DNA from: Labrenzia sp. R4_2
Lineage (GTDB): Bacteria; Pseudomonadota; Alphaproteobacteria; Rhizobiales; Stappiaceae
Assembly (NCBI RefSeq): GCF_017743865.1
Contig: NZ_JAGHRJ010000001.1
Location: 1,116,001 to 1,180,000, forward strand
Direction: 5' to 3'
Length of the DNA: 64,000 bases
Shown: positions 36,238 through 45,141 of the stretch, piece after piece
Layout: each line of letters opens with the position of its first letter
Numbering within the stretch: position 1 is the stretch's first letter
Notes under the pieces: generated by a model
Seen by the model: the letters and a program-made list of their open reading frames with translations, nothing else
Told to the model about the DNA's origin: nothing
Database searches by the model: none
Program-made: the position numbers and the translations under genes

Positions 36238-36996
36238 TTAGTGCCGAGTTTGACCGTTTGATATGGCTCCGGTTTGCTTGAACAGATCTAGCTTGTCAGC
36301 ATCCTCGGCCGATGAAAGCCCGCAATAGTCTGTGATGGCCTCCAGGACTTCCGTGCAGACAGTTCGCAGCTCTTCCATGACTTCAGGCCCGGCATTTGAT
36401 TGTGCTGCGAGCCGCGACCGGGCCGATCGCGTGTGAAAGTCAATCACTTCAAGTGTTCCACGGGTCGCGCGTGCGTGGGAGTAGGCCGCATCAAAATCGT
36501 AGAAATATGCCGCGGGGTCTGAAGATCGTTGCGGGACCACTCTCAGATGGCCGAACAGCTGACCCGGGCCGAGTGTCTCGGCGATGTCCCTCGCGCTCGA
36601 GAGCTCATACCGGAACCGCAAGGGAAATGCCGTCGAGATCAGGGCGTTTTCAACATCTGCCTTAAAAAGCCGTTCACAGTCCTCCGGAGATAGCCCGAGA
36701 TGGTGGAGGGTGACGGATGCCGCCATTTCGGCACCATCAATGAGCGCGCGATGGTCCTTGTCCGAAGCCGGTTCGATCCGGCGCCCCAGTCGCGGCACAA
36801 AAGCGACCTTTAGCGCGTCGAGATCCGGATCAAAAACATAAGTACCGCCTGCGAAATTCTGGTCGACATGGATCTCGCCAATCCCGTCAAAAACTTTGAG
36901 CGCTTCCGCTGCTGCCTCAGCATTCAGACACCGGCAGATGACGCCGCGAGACGGCTCAAACGCAATAAACGGACCGCGGTCGAAAAGGCTCAACAT
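36238..36996 (-). CDS. Hypothetical protein, 252 aa, no recognised family
   Basis: I do not recognise this protein. With start ATG 36996 (MLSLFDRGPFIAFEPSRGVI) and AGGAG about 11 bases upstream it has 252 residues; the frame is open further upstream but that part is basic, Cys-rich and unlikely to be coding. There is no signal peptide or membrane segment. The middle contains DVENALISTAFPLRFRYEL and YFYDFDAAYSHARAT, the end is helical and acidic. It is the first of three unrecognised minus-strand genes next to tRNA-Leu and may be part of a horizontally acquired patch. Confidence 0.6.
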   Translation of the reverse strand: MLSLFDRGPFIAFEPSRGVICRCLNAEAAAEALKVFDGIGEIHVDQNFAGGTYVFDPDLDALKVAFVPRLGRRIEPASDKDHRALIDGAEMAASVTLHHLGLSPEDCERLFKADVENALISTAFPLRFRYELSSARDIAETLGPGQLFGHLRVVPQRSSDPAAYFYDFDAAYSHARATRGTLEVIDFHTRSARSRLAAQSNAGPEVMEELRTVCTEVLEAITDYCGLSSAEDADKLDLFKQTGAISNGQTRH

Positions 36997-37075
36997 ATGT
37001 GTTTGGCTCCTTTCAAGGGCGGCCGATGAAGCGCATGCGGCTCGCGAGCGGCAGGCTTGGATAGTCTCCTTGTAT

Positions 37076-37393
37076 TTATCGTGTCGAGTACCGCATTTGG
37101 GTGCAGGTGAACCCGACCTGACACTTAGGGTTATCTTTGGTCGGAGCAACAACAGGTGTCAGGGAAACCGCTCTGTCGGCGCAATAATTGACCCCGGCCT
37201 TGACCTGGGTCCAGCTGTTCGGCCCTGTAGCAAAATTGACGGTGCCTTGTTTCTGAACCAGTGCTTTTGCTTGGCTGCAGGTCATCGACCGGACATCAGG
37301 CCGTTGTGTTTGCGCGTCGGCGCGTGGGCCTTCAAAGATGATAAAACCCGGCGCCATAAAACCCAAGGCGATGATCCACGGTCCTGTCTTCAA
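37076..37393 (-). CDS. Small secreted cysteine-containing protein, function unknown
   Basis: A 105-residue protein with a signal peptide (WIIALGFMAPGFIIFEG, cleavage near ADA) and a mature part containing VRSMTCSQAKALVQKQG, FATGPNSW and CQVGFTCTQ. Four cysteines could form two disulfides. The pattern MTCxQAxxLVxxxG-(20-30)-C-(15-25)-CxVGxxC is one I associate with small periplasmic proteins of Hyphomicrobiales, recalled and not checked. The start is TTG 37393: AAGGA lies 8 bases upstream, and the signal peptide begins there, while an earlier ATG would add a non-secretory N terminus. Confidence 0.7.
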   Translation of the reverse strand: MKTGPWIIALGFMAPGFIIFEGPRADAQTQRPDVRSMTCSQAKALVQKQGTVNFATGPNSWTQVKAGVNYCADRAVSLTPVVAPTKDNPKCQVGFTCTQMRYSTR

Positions 37394-37656
37394 GATTTGT
37401 ATCCTTTTTGTTTGGCTCAATACTGTTTTGATTCTGGCGCAGGTCTCACAGAAGCCTGACACTGCCGGAACGCTTCTAACCACGAGTGTAGTTAGGGCGC
37501 TCTATTTAAAGGATCCAGAAACCTGCCATATCCCGTTGGGACGGCCGGAAACGTTAGCCTGACATAGCTCTACAGGTATCGAAGAAAACACCTTTCAATG
37601 ACCGGCCTGAGACGTTGTTGTGGCGCTTGATGGAGGTTTACACCGCGCCCCTGTCG

Positions 37657-38520
37657 TCAGATGGGCCGTGCCATATACCCGCGCGCCGACACAGTTCCCG
37701 ACATCGAATAGGAGCTCCCATCCCGCTCCTCGTCAGTGGGACTGCCGATGGCAAACCTGTATGTCTTCCTCGATGTGTCTGCGGTAATGGTTGCTCCGAC
37801 CTCCAGGTTGGTATGATGCTCACCGAGGTCTTGTCCCATCAAGCCGTGTTGGTATCGATCGGCAAGCGTTTCGGGCAGGTCAACCAGCCAGAAATTCGTA
37901 TCCGATTGGAACGACAGCAGGATTGTGTAGGGATCAATCCCGTGCTCCTTGATCATGACTTCAAGCAAAATGGTGGGATCGGCGGTTGAAAGACCCAAGG
38001 CCGCGCGAACATGGGCTGGTGCTAGTGTGTATCGGTAGGCGGGAGGCGCCCGTCGCGGTAGACGGAAAAACAGCGGCGGTTTTTCAAGCAAGCTCGGACA
38101 CAATGCGCCAACCCTTTCAACGAAGAGCTGACCAATACCGAATTCATCGCCGTGAAAGGCCATCATTTGCTCGGTGGTTTTGTAGGCAACGTGCTCATGC
38201 CCCGCAAAATCGGCCGATGTTTCATCTCCGATCCAAACATCGTTCTGGTAATCGACATCCAGTAGCGCAAACACGCATCCCGTAATCCCGATGCTGAAAT
38301 TCCAGGCGTGCTCGATGTACCTGCCAGCATCCCCGGGGTCAGACACCAGTATCTTCAGGCCGATCACCCCAAATGGAGCCTGGCGCGAGATCATTTTCTC
38401 AACCGCGCCATCCTTGATTTCAAGGGATGTAGACGTGTTTCGAAGGTCGATCAGATGGGACTGGAACTCCGTCGCAATTGCATCAATCAGGCGCTCAATC
38501 CGGCCCTTGCTTGGTGACAC
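37657..38520 (-). CDS. Hypothetical protein, 287 aa, no recognised family
   Basis: I do not recognise this protein. GTG 38520 is chosen because GGAG lies 6 bases before it; the frame opens earlier at TTG 38565. The product has no signal peptide or membrane helix. It contains GVIGLKILVSDPGDAG, WNFSIGITGCVFALLDVDYQ and FWLVDLPETLADRYQHGL, with mixed alpha/beta character, and a glycine-poor acidic middle. The neighbours are also unrecognised, so context gives no clue. Confidence 0.6.
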   Translation of the reverse strand: MSPSKGRIERLIDAIATEFQSHLIDLRNTSTSLEIKDGAVEKMISRQAPFGVIGLKILVSDPGDAGRYIEHAWNFSIGITGCVFALLDVDYQNDVWIGDETSADFAGHEHVAYKTTEQMMAFHGDEFGIGQLFVERVGALCPSLLEKPPLFFRLPRRAPPAYRYTLAPAHVRAALGLSTADPTILLEVMIKEHGIDPYTILLSFQSDTNFWLVDLPETLADRYQHGLMGQDLGEHHTNLEVGATITADTSRKTYRFAIGSPTDEERDGSSYSMSGTVSARGYMARPI

Positions 38521-38822
38521 GTTCTTCTCCAGTCCTTGCTTCCGACCTTTGCTCCGCGTTGCCAATATAGGCCATGCCGGTCCGGCTCGGAACTCCCCTA
38601 CAGCTTAAGAATGGCGGTATTGAAAAAGAGGCCCATAAATCACGGTGTTGTTGGAGACACTTGTTGAGCGCGCACTCCAGGGCTTTGCGTACATGTTTTC
38701 GGTTACTGCTGTGAAACGTCCACGTCAATTGGGGCAGTCGAGTATGGCAAAGGGTCGGGTTTTACTCTCGAGAAAGGTCCAGCCAGTAGTCTTGGAAAAA
38801 CCCGCCGATCGACGAGAGACAG

Positions 38823-39620
38823 ATGCCATCTACCAGTGCTGCCGCCCTCGAGCTTCTCAATCTTCACAAGTGCTTCAAAGAACCTGCCGTTGATGATCTC
38901 TCGCTAACGGTGCGGCGTGGTGAATTCTATGCCCTGCTGGGCCCGAATGGCGCTGGCAAGACAACAACGCTGCGGATGGTTGCGGGGTTGCTCCAGGCTG
39001 ATGCCGGTGCGGTCAAGATCTGCGGGATCGACACATTTGCGGATCCGATTGCCGCCAAAAGAGTGCTGGCCTGGGTTCCAGACGATCCGATGGTTTATGA
39101 CAAGCTGACACCGCTTGAATACCTGGAATTTGTTGCAGGACTCTGGAACATGTCGCCGGATTTTGCGCGGTTCAAGGCGGACAACCTGCTCGACTCTTTT
39201 GGGCTCGGGGCCCATGCAAATGAACGCTGTGGCGGGTTCTCCAAAGGAATGCGTCAAAAGGTGGCGCTTGCCGGAGCTTTGATCCATGAGCCGCATTTGA
39301 TCATCCTTGATGAACCTCTCACGGGACTGGATGCAGGTTCTGCACGGCAAGTCAAAAGGGTGCTGTCCGGACTTGTTGCGCAAGGTGTGTCGATTGTCAT
39401 GACGACACACATTTTAGAAGTCGCGGAACGCATGGCGGACCGGATCGGAATAATCGCACGCGGACGTCTCGTTGCCGAAGGAACGCTGGAAGAGTTGCGG
39501 GAACGCGCGAGCGCAAATGGCAACACTTTGGAGGACATTTTCCTCGAAATAGTTGGTAGTGAAGCCGGCAGCGAACCACCTGCGCAGGAGGCAACAGGCT
39601 TCCACGGGAAGGTTGCATGA
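38823..39620 (+). CDS. ABC exporter-type ATP-binding protein
   Basis: A 265-residue ATPase of the ABC-2/drug-exporter type. Walker A is GPNGAGKTTT (about residues 40-49), the signature is GFSKGMRQKVALA, Walker B is LIILDEPLTGLD and the switch His is in MTTHILEVAE. The last 40 residues form a tail typical of this group (LEDIFLEIVG). The stop overlaps the start of the permease gene (ATGA), so the two are translated together and form one exporter. Substrate unknown. Confidence 0.92.
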   Translation: MPSTSAAALELLNLHKCFKEPAVDDLSLTVRRGEFYALLGPNGAGKTTTLRMVAGLLQADAGAVKICGIDTFADPIAAKRVLAWVPDDPMVYDKLTPLEYLEFVAGLWNMSPDFARFKADNLLDSFGLGAHANERCGGFSKGMRQKVALAGALIHEPHLIILDEPLTGLDAGSARQVKRVLSGLVAQGVSIVMTTHILEVAERMADRIGIIARGRLVAEGTLEELRERASANGNTLEDIFLEIVGSEAGSEPPAQEATGFHGKVA

Positions 39621-41164
39621 GACAATTCATGGCAAAATCCGCATTGATGCGGTTTTCGCATCATGAATTAAGGCTGGCCTGGCGCGACTGGTCATGGATG
39701 TTTTCTGGCAGGCGCAGCAAAAGCCTTTGGCGCGCCCTAATCGGAATCAGCATCTTTTACGCGGTTATGCATCTGATCGCGTATGCTGTTCTGGGCTCCC
39801 ATTTGACAGCTGCATCTGTGCTGGATCAAACCACGCTTGCGGTGCTTTCAGTGACGGTATTGCTAAGCTTCACCATGATGCTGTCCCAGGCGATGGAGTC
39901 GGTGACACGAGCATTCTATGCCCGTGACGATCTCGATTTGATCTTGTCTTCACCCGCGCCCTCCCATGATTTGTTTCTTGTGCGTATCACGATCATGGCT
40001 CTGACAAGCTGGGCGATGTCGGCGCTGGTCGTTTCGCCATTTATCAACGTTGCAATGGCGCTCGATGGGATTCGCTGGCTTTCAGGATATGTGGTTCTTC
40101 TGGCGGTATCTCTGACCGCAACCGGAGGCGGGATCCTCATCACGCTTGCACTCTTCCGCATGGTTGGGCCGCAGCGGACGCGGCTCTATGCTCAAATTCT
40201 TGCGGCGATAGTGGGAGCTGCCTTCTTAATTGGAATGCAGGTGGTTGCGATCCTCTCCTTCGGGTCAATGTCCCGGTTCGCCCTATTTGATCCGGTCTTT
40301 CTCGCAAACCATGCGCCAGTCGCGGGGTCCATGTTGTGGTTTCCTGCCCATGCTGTGGCCGGGCAAACCAATGCTGTGGTGTTTCTCCTCGTTGCCTCTG
40401 TTGTGTTCTTTTCGGCGGCGGCTTTATTTGGTGCCAGGCAGTTCCGCCACATTGTCGTGTTGGCACTTGGTGTCACAGAAAAGACCGCGCGAAGAGGCAC
40501 ATCAAAGCAGGTTTTTCGGGGCCATTCGCCCCTCGGCTCACTCATTCGAAAAGAACTAAAGCTCATTGTCCGCGATCCCTGGCTTATATCCCAGACGTTG
40601 ATGCAGGTTCTCTATCTCATTCCGCCTGCAGTGATGCTTTGGGTCAGTTTTGGCCAAGCTGCCGAGACCTCCGTCATCATCGCTCCCGTTGTCGTCATGG
40701 CCGTGGGGCAGCTTGCCGGTGGTCTTGCCTGGTTGACGATCTCCGGTGAGGATGCGCCCGATCTGATTGCAACGGCACCCATTTCGGCATTTACAAGGCT
40801 TTGGGCGAAAGTTGCGTCCGTGCTTATGGTTGTCACGGCAATAATACTACCGGTCAGCTTGGCTGTCGCGTTCATGTCTCTCTGGGGGGCAGCCGTTACC
40901 GCTGCTGGAGCGTTTATTGCTGCAGGCAGCGCAATCCTCGTTCAACTGTGGTTCCGCGCCCAAGCCAAACGCACGACCTTTCGGCGTCGGCAGGTTGCCT
41001 CAAAAGCTTCCACGTTCGCGGAGGCGGGAGCGTCTATTTCCTGTGCAGCCGGCACTGCCCTCATCGCGGCAGGGAGCCCGCTGGCGCTTCTCCCGATTAT
41101 TCTACTCGCTAGCATGCTCGGGATCTCCTGGAGTATCCGTCCAAAACAGATCGCAGAGGTTTGA
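39617..41164 (+). CDS. ABC exporter permease, ABC-2 type
   Basis: A 515-residue membrane protein with about twelve hydrophobic segments, for example ALIGISIFYAVMHLIAYAVL, LAVLSVTVLLSFTMMLSQAM and AAFLIGMQVVAILSFG. It starts ATG 39617 inside the last codons of the ATPase gene. The N-terminal cytoplasmic stretch (FSHHELRLAWRDWSWMFSG) and the second half beginning HSPLGSLIRKELKLIVRDPW suggest two repeated halves. It should be the transmembrane partner of the preceding ATPase; the exported substrate is unknown. Confidence 0.88.
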   Translation: MRQFMAKSALMRFSHHELRLAWRDWSWMFSGRRSKSLWRALIGISIFYAVMHLIAYAVLGSHLTAASVLDQTTLAVLSVTVLLSFTMMLSQAMESVTRAFYARDDLDLILSSPAPSHDLFLVRITIMALTSWAMSALVVSPFINVAMALDGIRWLSGYVVLLAVSLTATGGGILITLALFRMVGPQRTRLYAQILAAIVGAAFLIGMQVVAILSFGSMSRFALFDPVFLANHAPVAGSMLWFPAHAVAGQTNAVVFLLVASVVFFSAAALFGARQFRHIVVLALGVTEKTARRGTSKQVFRGHSPLGSLIRKELKLIVRDPWLISQTLMQVLYLIPPAVMLWVSFGQAAETSVIIAPVVVMAVGQLAGGLAWLTISGEDAPDLIATAPISAFTRLWAKVASVLMVVTAIILPVSLAVAFMSLWGAAVTAAGAFIAAGSAILVQLWFRAQAKRTTFRRRQVASKASTFAEAGASISCAAGTALIAAGSPLALLPIILLASMLGISWSIRPKQIAEV

Positions 41165-41266
41165 TGTCCGTGACGCGCGGCCTGGCCAAAAGACAACTAT
41201 GTATACTGAGTAGCTGTCGCCGCTTTTGAATACGCAAGTATACCGTGACCTACTCAAAAACAGCTG

Positions 41267-41701
41267 TCAGACGCCCAGGCCCGATGCGCAGGCGCGAAAC
41301 TCACGGACTTCGGGGGCTGCGCCATCTAGCGGTATCTGAACGGCCTGATCGCCCAGTAATGCCGTGGCGGTGAAGTTGAATTCCAATCCATCCAACACAT
41401 TGCCAAAGCCCCGATCGGTGACTGTGAGCGTTCCTCCACCGGGCGTGATGACGTGCCGGTCGGTGGCGATGATGTTTGAAAGTGGTCCATCAAAGCGCAT
41501 GGAAAAAACCGGGCCGGGTATCCAGGGGCGGTTTGGTGTGATGGCGATGAAGTACTCAGGTACTGCTGGGTCGAAGACAACCCGAACGGACGCAGTCTCA
41601 TCCTTGTGAAGCAATTCGCAAACACGGCTGGCGCGGAACTCCCAAGCTAATGCCGTGGGGGTGAACTGCAAGAGAAGTAAGACAGACAGAGCCCGCAACA
41701 T
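41267..41701 (-). CDS. Conserved secreted protein of unknown function
   Basis: A 144-residue protein with a signal peptide (MLRALSVLLLLQFTPTALA) and a beta-rich mature part starting WEFRASRVCELLHKDE. Pieces such as VVFDPAVPEYFIAIT, FSMRFDGPLSN, VTDRGFGNVLDGLEF and REFRACA belong to a family of small periplasmic proteins that I recall from Rhodobacterales, where it is sometimes mislabelled excinuclease subunit B. AGGGG lies 7 bases before ATG 41701. Two cysteines (Cys28 and one near the end) may form a disulfide. Confidence 0.7.
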   Translation of the reverse strand: MLRALSVLLLLQFTPTALAWEFRASRVCELLHKDETASVRVVFDPAVPEYFIAITPNRPWIPGPVFSMRFDGPLSNIIATDRHVITPGGGTLTVTDRGFGNVLDGLEFNFTATALLGDQAVQIPLDGAAPEVREFRACASGLGV

Positions 41702-41917
41702 GCATTTCCCCTTGATGTTTTAAACAGCTCTGGCTGTCGAAGATCTGAAGGGCATCTTGCTATGGAGACTGCTGGGACCGCAAATGCTTTCCTGTCGCAC
41801 TTTTTGGGCACGTTGGTGACACCATCAATTTTCGGCTGACGGTCCGGGACCGAAAAGAGTGGCCGTTTAACTTCATCAAGACAAACGGCCGCTAGTACTA
41901 TTTCTCTTGGTAAGGCG

Positions 41918-42742
41918 CTAACGGACCATGGTTAGGCGATCCCAGTCTGCGTAATCGGGAGACCCTTCTCGGCGAACGGTGCCCTCATATCCATATTCGA
42001 TCATGTGGATCATGGTCGAAGTTTCCTCTGCGAGGACGACCGCATAACTTTCCGGCAAGTCCGATCCTGCGAGGTTGCCCTTATTGGCAAAATCCGGCCA
42101 TCCGGCATGGTTGGTACCGCGCGGTGCACTAAAGGGAACTCCGTGCAGAGAACCGGCCAGAGGCAGATGGCAATGTCCATGGAAAATATGCCGGATCTTG
42201 GCCGCATGCCGGGAAACGACTTTGCCAAACCCGTCTGCGTCCTGGAGCATGATCTTGTCCATGGGCGCAATGCCGATCGGGACAGGGTTGTGGTGCATGA
42301 ACAGGAAAACCGGGGCCGTGGCGTTGGAAAGCTCCCGATCGAGCCAGTCTTGCCGTTTGGAGCAATAAAAACCGGCATGAGTATCCGGTCCCCAGGTGTC
42401 CAACAGAATTGCCGTGCCTTCACTCAACGGAACAACCGCTTGAACAAAGCCGTTCTCGTCAGCGTCTTCCGGAAAAACAGACAAAAAAACGTCCCGCTCG
42501 TCGTGATTGCCAATGCATAAATGAATGGGAAGCGGGCATTCGGCGATTTCTGCTTTCAGGCGCAGGTAATCGTCTTTGTCGCCCCAATCAGAGAGGTCGC
42601 CGGTGATGAAAATGGCTTCAGCATCGGGATGATGGGTTATGGCATGCTGAAGAGCTTTGTGGAAATTCTCATTCGGATCCCGTCCGGCAATCGTGTCCCC
42701 CGGTTTGGTCAAATGAATGTCCGTCAGTTGGAGAAGTTTCAT
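41918..42742 (-). CDS. Metallophosphoesterase (CpdA/GpdQ-like phosphodiesterase)
   Basis: A 274-residue cytosolic class III phosphodiesterase. The two-metal site is visible as LTDIHLTKPGD, ITGDLSDWGD, CIGNHDERDV, FLFMHHNPVP and FHGHCHLPL, that is the full D-x-H, GD, GNHD, H and GHxH set. It has no signal peptide. AGGAGG lies 6 bases before ATG 42742. It is last behind the Ugp-like ABC operon on the same strand, after a terminator that may be read through, so the natural guess is hydrolysis of an imported phosphodiester such as a glycerophosphodiester. cAMP hydrolysis is the main alternative. Confidence 0.87.
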   Translation of the reverse strand: MKLLQLTDIHLTKPGDTIAGRDPNENFHKALQHAITHHPDAEAIFITGDLSDWGDKDDYLRLKAEIAECPLPIHLCIGNHDERDVFLSVFPEDADENGFVQAVVPLSEGTAILLDTWGPDTHAGFYCSKRQDWLDRELSNATAPVFLFMHHNPVPIGIAPMDKIMLQDADGFGKVVSRHAAKIRHIFHGHCHLPLAGSLHGVPFSAPRGTNHAGWPDFANKGNLAGSDLPESYAVVLAEETSTMIHMIEYGYEGTVRREGSPDYADWDRLTMVR

Positions 42743-42776
42743 GTCTTCCTCCTTTGATTGTTTTTTTGATGAAAAA

Positions 42777-42800
42777 CGCCGCCCGGTAGGCCGGGCGGCG
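42777..42800 (-). terminator. Terminator after the Ugp-like binding protein gene
   Basis: CGCCGCCCGG / CCGGGCGGCG, a perfect 10-bp stem with a 4-base loop, followed on the minus strand by five T. It lies between the binding protein and the metallophosphoesterase genes. Confidence 0.9.
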
Positions 42801-42816
42801 CAAGAAGAAAGGTTGA

Positions 42817-44076
42817 TCAGTTGGACGGCAGAAGATCTGAAACTTCTTCGTCCAGCTGTTCCTGCAGCTCGGCCATGTCGTCGAATTCGCCGGTCACAAT
42901 GCCTTCGATCCCATCGTAGATGACCTGAGTGATCGCCAAGCCATTGTCACCCGGGTAAGCCTGCCAGTCGCGCAGCAGTGGCAGCTGGCGGACAGCGGTC
43001 TCTTTGTTCGGGTTCTGTTGGTAGAAATCCGCCAGGATGACTTCGTTGGCAGCCTTGTTCGGCGGCATGTAGCCTGTTGTACGGGCAACGTCGGCAGCAC
43101 CTTCACCGGAGGTGATGAACTTGAGCCATTCCCAGGCAGCGTTCAGGACCTTCGGATCTTCAGAAGAAGATACAAGCATGGCCGCGTTGCCGCCGGCTGG
43201 CAGACCTTTCGGGCCAGATGCTTCGATGCCAGGATATTCGTTGGTCTTCAGCTCAAAATCGCCTTTGGCACGCTCAACAGCACCGAGCGCAGATGTCGAC
43301 CAGAACATCATGCCGATTTCACCGGCGGAAAAGGACGCAAGAGCCGCTTTCCACTCAATGTTCTGCATGTCGCAGCCGCGGAAGATACCTTTCATGGTTT
43401 CCAGCGACTTCAGACCTTCGTCGGAAGAAATCTGGAACGCATTGCCTTCCATTGTGGCTTTGTCCTGCGACCACATAAGAGCCTGCAGGAACCAGTTGCC
43501 GGTGATGTTCCAGCCCCAGAACATCGGGTTTTTGACGCCTGCCTCATGGAGTTTGCCGCAAACCTCAACAACTTCATCCCAGGACTTCGGCAGGTCGGTT
43601 GCAGACGTAATCCCGGCTTTCGCCATGACGTCCATGTTGTAGTAACCGACGGGCAGGGAGACAGAAAACGGCAGGCCGTAGATGTCATCGTTAAACGTGC
43701 CGAGCTTCAGCATGGCGTCGTGGTAGCCGTCTTTTTCGAACGTCTCTTCCTTCAGGATGAAAGGCTCGAGCGACTTGGCAATGCCCTTTTCGACCAGGAT
43801 TGCCTGACGGTTCAGACCCTGCATGGTGACGTCCGGGAGCGTGCCGGCAACAGCTTCACGCAAGATGGTGTTGGTGCCGTCTTCGTAAGATTCGTATGTT
43901 GCCCGGATCTTCACTTCGATGTTCGGAAACTGTTCGTTGAACTTCGGCAGGATTTTCTCGTAGGTCACATCAAAAAGATGGGAATACGGGTAAGCGAATT
44001 CGATCGTTACTTTGTCGTCTGCATGCGCAGCGGAGGCTGCCAGCAGTAGTGCTATTGCGGTGAGGGTCTTTTTCAT
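42817..44076 (-). CDS. Ugp-like ABC transporter, periplasmic binding protein
   Basis: A 419-residue binding protein of the family 1 type with a signal peptide (TAIALLLAASAAHA). The mature start DKVTIEFAYPYSHLFDVTYEK followed by LPKFNEQFPNIEVKI, and later GLPFSVSLPVGYYNMDVMAK and RTTGYMPPNKAANEV, resemble UgpB. The ribosome binding site GGAG is 6 bases before the ATG. It is the fourth gene of the importer operon. A hairpin between it and the permease gene may raise its mRNA level relative to the membrane parts. The substrate is inferred to be a glycerol phosphate or phosphodiester from the similarity and the phosphoesterase gene next door. Confidence 0.88.
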   Translation of the reverse strand: MKKTLTAIALLLAASAAHADDKVTIEFAYPYSHLFDVTYEKILPKFNEQFPNIEVKIRATYESYEDGTNTILREAVAGTLPDVTMQGLNRQAILVEKGIAKSLEPFILKEETFEKDGYHDAMLKLGTFNDDIYGLPFSVSLPVGYYNMDVMAKAGITSATDLPKSWDEVVEVCGKLHEAGVKNPMFWGWNITGNWFLQALMWSQDKATMEGNAFQISSDEGLKSLETMKGIFRGCDMQNIEWKAALASFSAGEIGMMFWSTSALGAVERAKGDFELKTNEYPGIEASGPKGLPAGGNAAMLVSSSEDPKVLNAAWEWLKFITSGEGAADVARTTGYMPPNKAANEVILADFYQQNPNKETAVRQLPLLRDWQAYPGDNGLAITQVIYDGIEGIVTGEFDDMAELQEQLDEEVSDLLPSN

Positions 44077-44160
44077 GGAACTCTCCGTCTGTTGCCGTGG
44101 GAGTGGCTGGTCGCCAAACTCGTCCGCTCCCGGTTGATCCCCTCGCGGGATTTCGGTGAT

Positions 44161-44182
44161 GGGGCTGCCCTTGGGCGGCCCC
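44161..44182 (-). promoter_or_regulatory. Intercistronic hairpin in the Ugp-like operon
   Basis: GGGGCTGCCC / GGGCGGCCCC stem with a 2-base gap and one G-T pair. On the minus strand no T run follows, so it is not a terminator for the operon; it may protect the upstream or downstream mRNA from exonucleases. Confidence 0.55.
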
Positions 44183-44205
44183 GCATGTTTTTTGAGCTCT
44201 TTGGT

Positions 44206-45141
44206 CTATTTCATCCCGCTGAGCGTGATGCCTTCGATGAAACGGCGCTGAGCAATCAGGAAGGCCACGATCAGTGGCGCCACGATGATCGTGGCGGTCG
44301 CCATCATCGGGCCGAAGTTGTCGCCGTCCGCGTCGCCCTTGAATTCCCGCAAGCCAAGCGGTGGGGTGAACAAAGATCTGTCGCCGGTGATCACGATCCG
44401 TGGCCAAAAGTAATCGTTCCAATGCGCAACGACCGAGAAGATCGCAAAGGCCAAGAGGGCAGGGATCGCGGTCGGCAACATGACGTTCCAGATGATCGAG
44501 AACTCGTTCATGCCGTCCATCCTGGCCGCGTCGATGAGATCATCGGGGACGGTCATGAAGAACTGGCGCATCAGGAAAATGCCGAACACCGAAATGGTCC
44601 AGGGAATGATCAGCGCGGCATAGGTGTTGGTAAGCCCCACCTTGGCCAGCATGATGTAGAGCGGCAGCGCGATGGCGTGGACCGGGATGAGCAGGCAGAA
44701 CAGAACCAGTCCGAAGACAGCTTCGCGCCCCCAGAACCTGAGTTTTGCCAGCGCATAGGCGCAAGGCAGTGCGACAAGAACCTGAATGAAGAAGATGGAC
44801 GCCGTAACGATCACGCCGTTGAGGAGGTACCGGATGAGCGGCGCTTTCTCAAAAGCCGTGGTGTAGTTATAGATGACCGGTGTCACCATACAGTCGGCCA
44901 CATCCTTGCCGAGCTTGATGCAGTAGTCGTCGCGGAATGCTTCCTGCGCGCCGAAGAACCCACCGATGTTCTGCATGATTTCAGCCGGGCTTTTGAAGCT
45001 GTAACTGACCATCACATAGAACGGCAGCAGCACGATCAGGCTGCCGAAGATCAAGACCACATGCTTCAGGGTTTCTGCCGCTGAAAACCGGAAGGCCGGC
45101 AGGCCAACCGCGGTGGAAGAGGAAAGAGTTGTGTCGCTCAT
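44206..45141 (-). CDS. Ugp-like ABC transporter, inner-membrane permease (UgpE-like)
   Basis: A 311-residue permease of the MalG/UgpE type with about six helices (IFGSLIVLLPFYVMVSYSF, GVIVTASIFFIQVLVALP, VFGLVLFCLLIPVHAIALPL, SVFGIFLMRQFFM). The EAA loop is visible as LIDAARMDGMNEFSIIWNVMLP. It begins at ATG 45141 with a 4-base overlap with the stop of the previous permease, so the two are translationally coupled. Confidence 0.92.
   Translation of the reverse strand: MSDTTLSSSTAVGLPAFRFSAAETLKHVVLIFGSLIVLLPFYVMVSYSFKSPAEIMQNIGGFFGAQEAFRDDYCIKLGKDVADCMVTPVIYNYTTAFEKAPLIRYLLNGVIVTASIFFIQVLVALPCAYALAKLRFWGREAVFGLVLFCLLIPVHAIALPLYIMLAKVGLTNTYAALIIPWTISVFGIFLMRQFFMTVPDDLIDAARMDGMNEFSIIWNVMLPTAIPALLAFAIFSVVAHWNDYFWPRIVITGDRSLFTPPLGLREFKGDADGDNFGPMMATATIIVAPLIVAFLIAQRRFIEGITLSGMK

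Noticed and set aside
43018..44049. 343-residue plus-strand frame opposite the Ugp-like binding protein gene
   Set aside because: Antisense shadow of a gene with clear family features and ribosome binding site.
44092..45084. 330-residue plus-strand frame opposite the permease gene
   Set aside because: Antisense shadow; no signal, motif or ribosome binding site.
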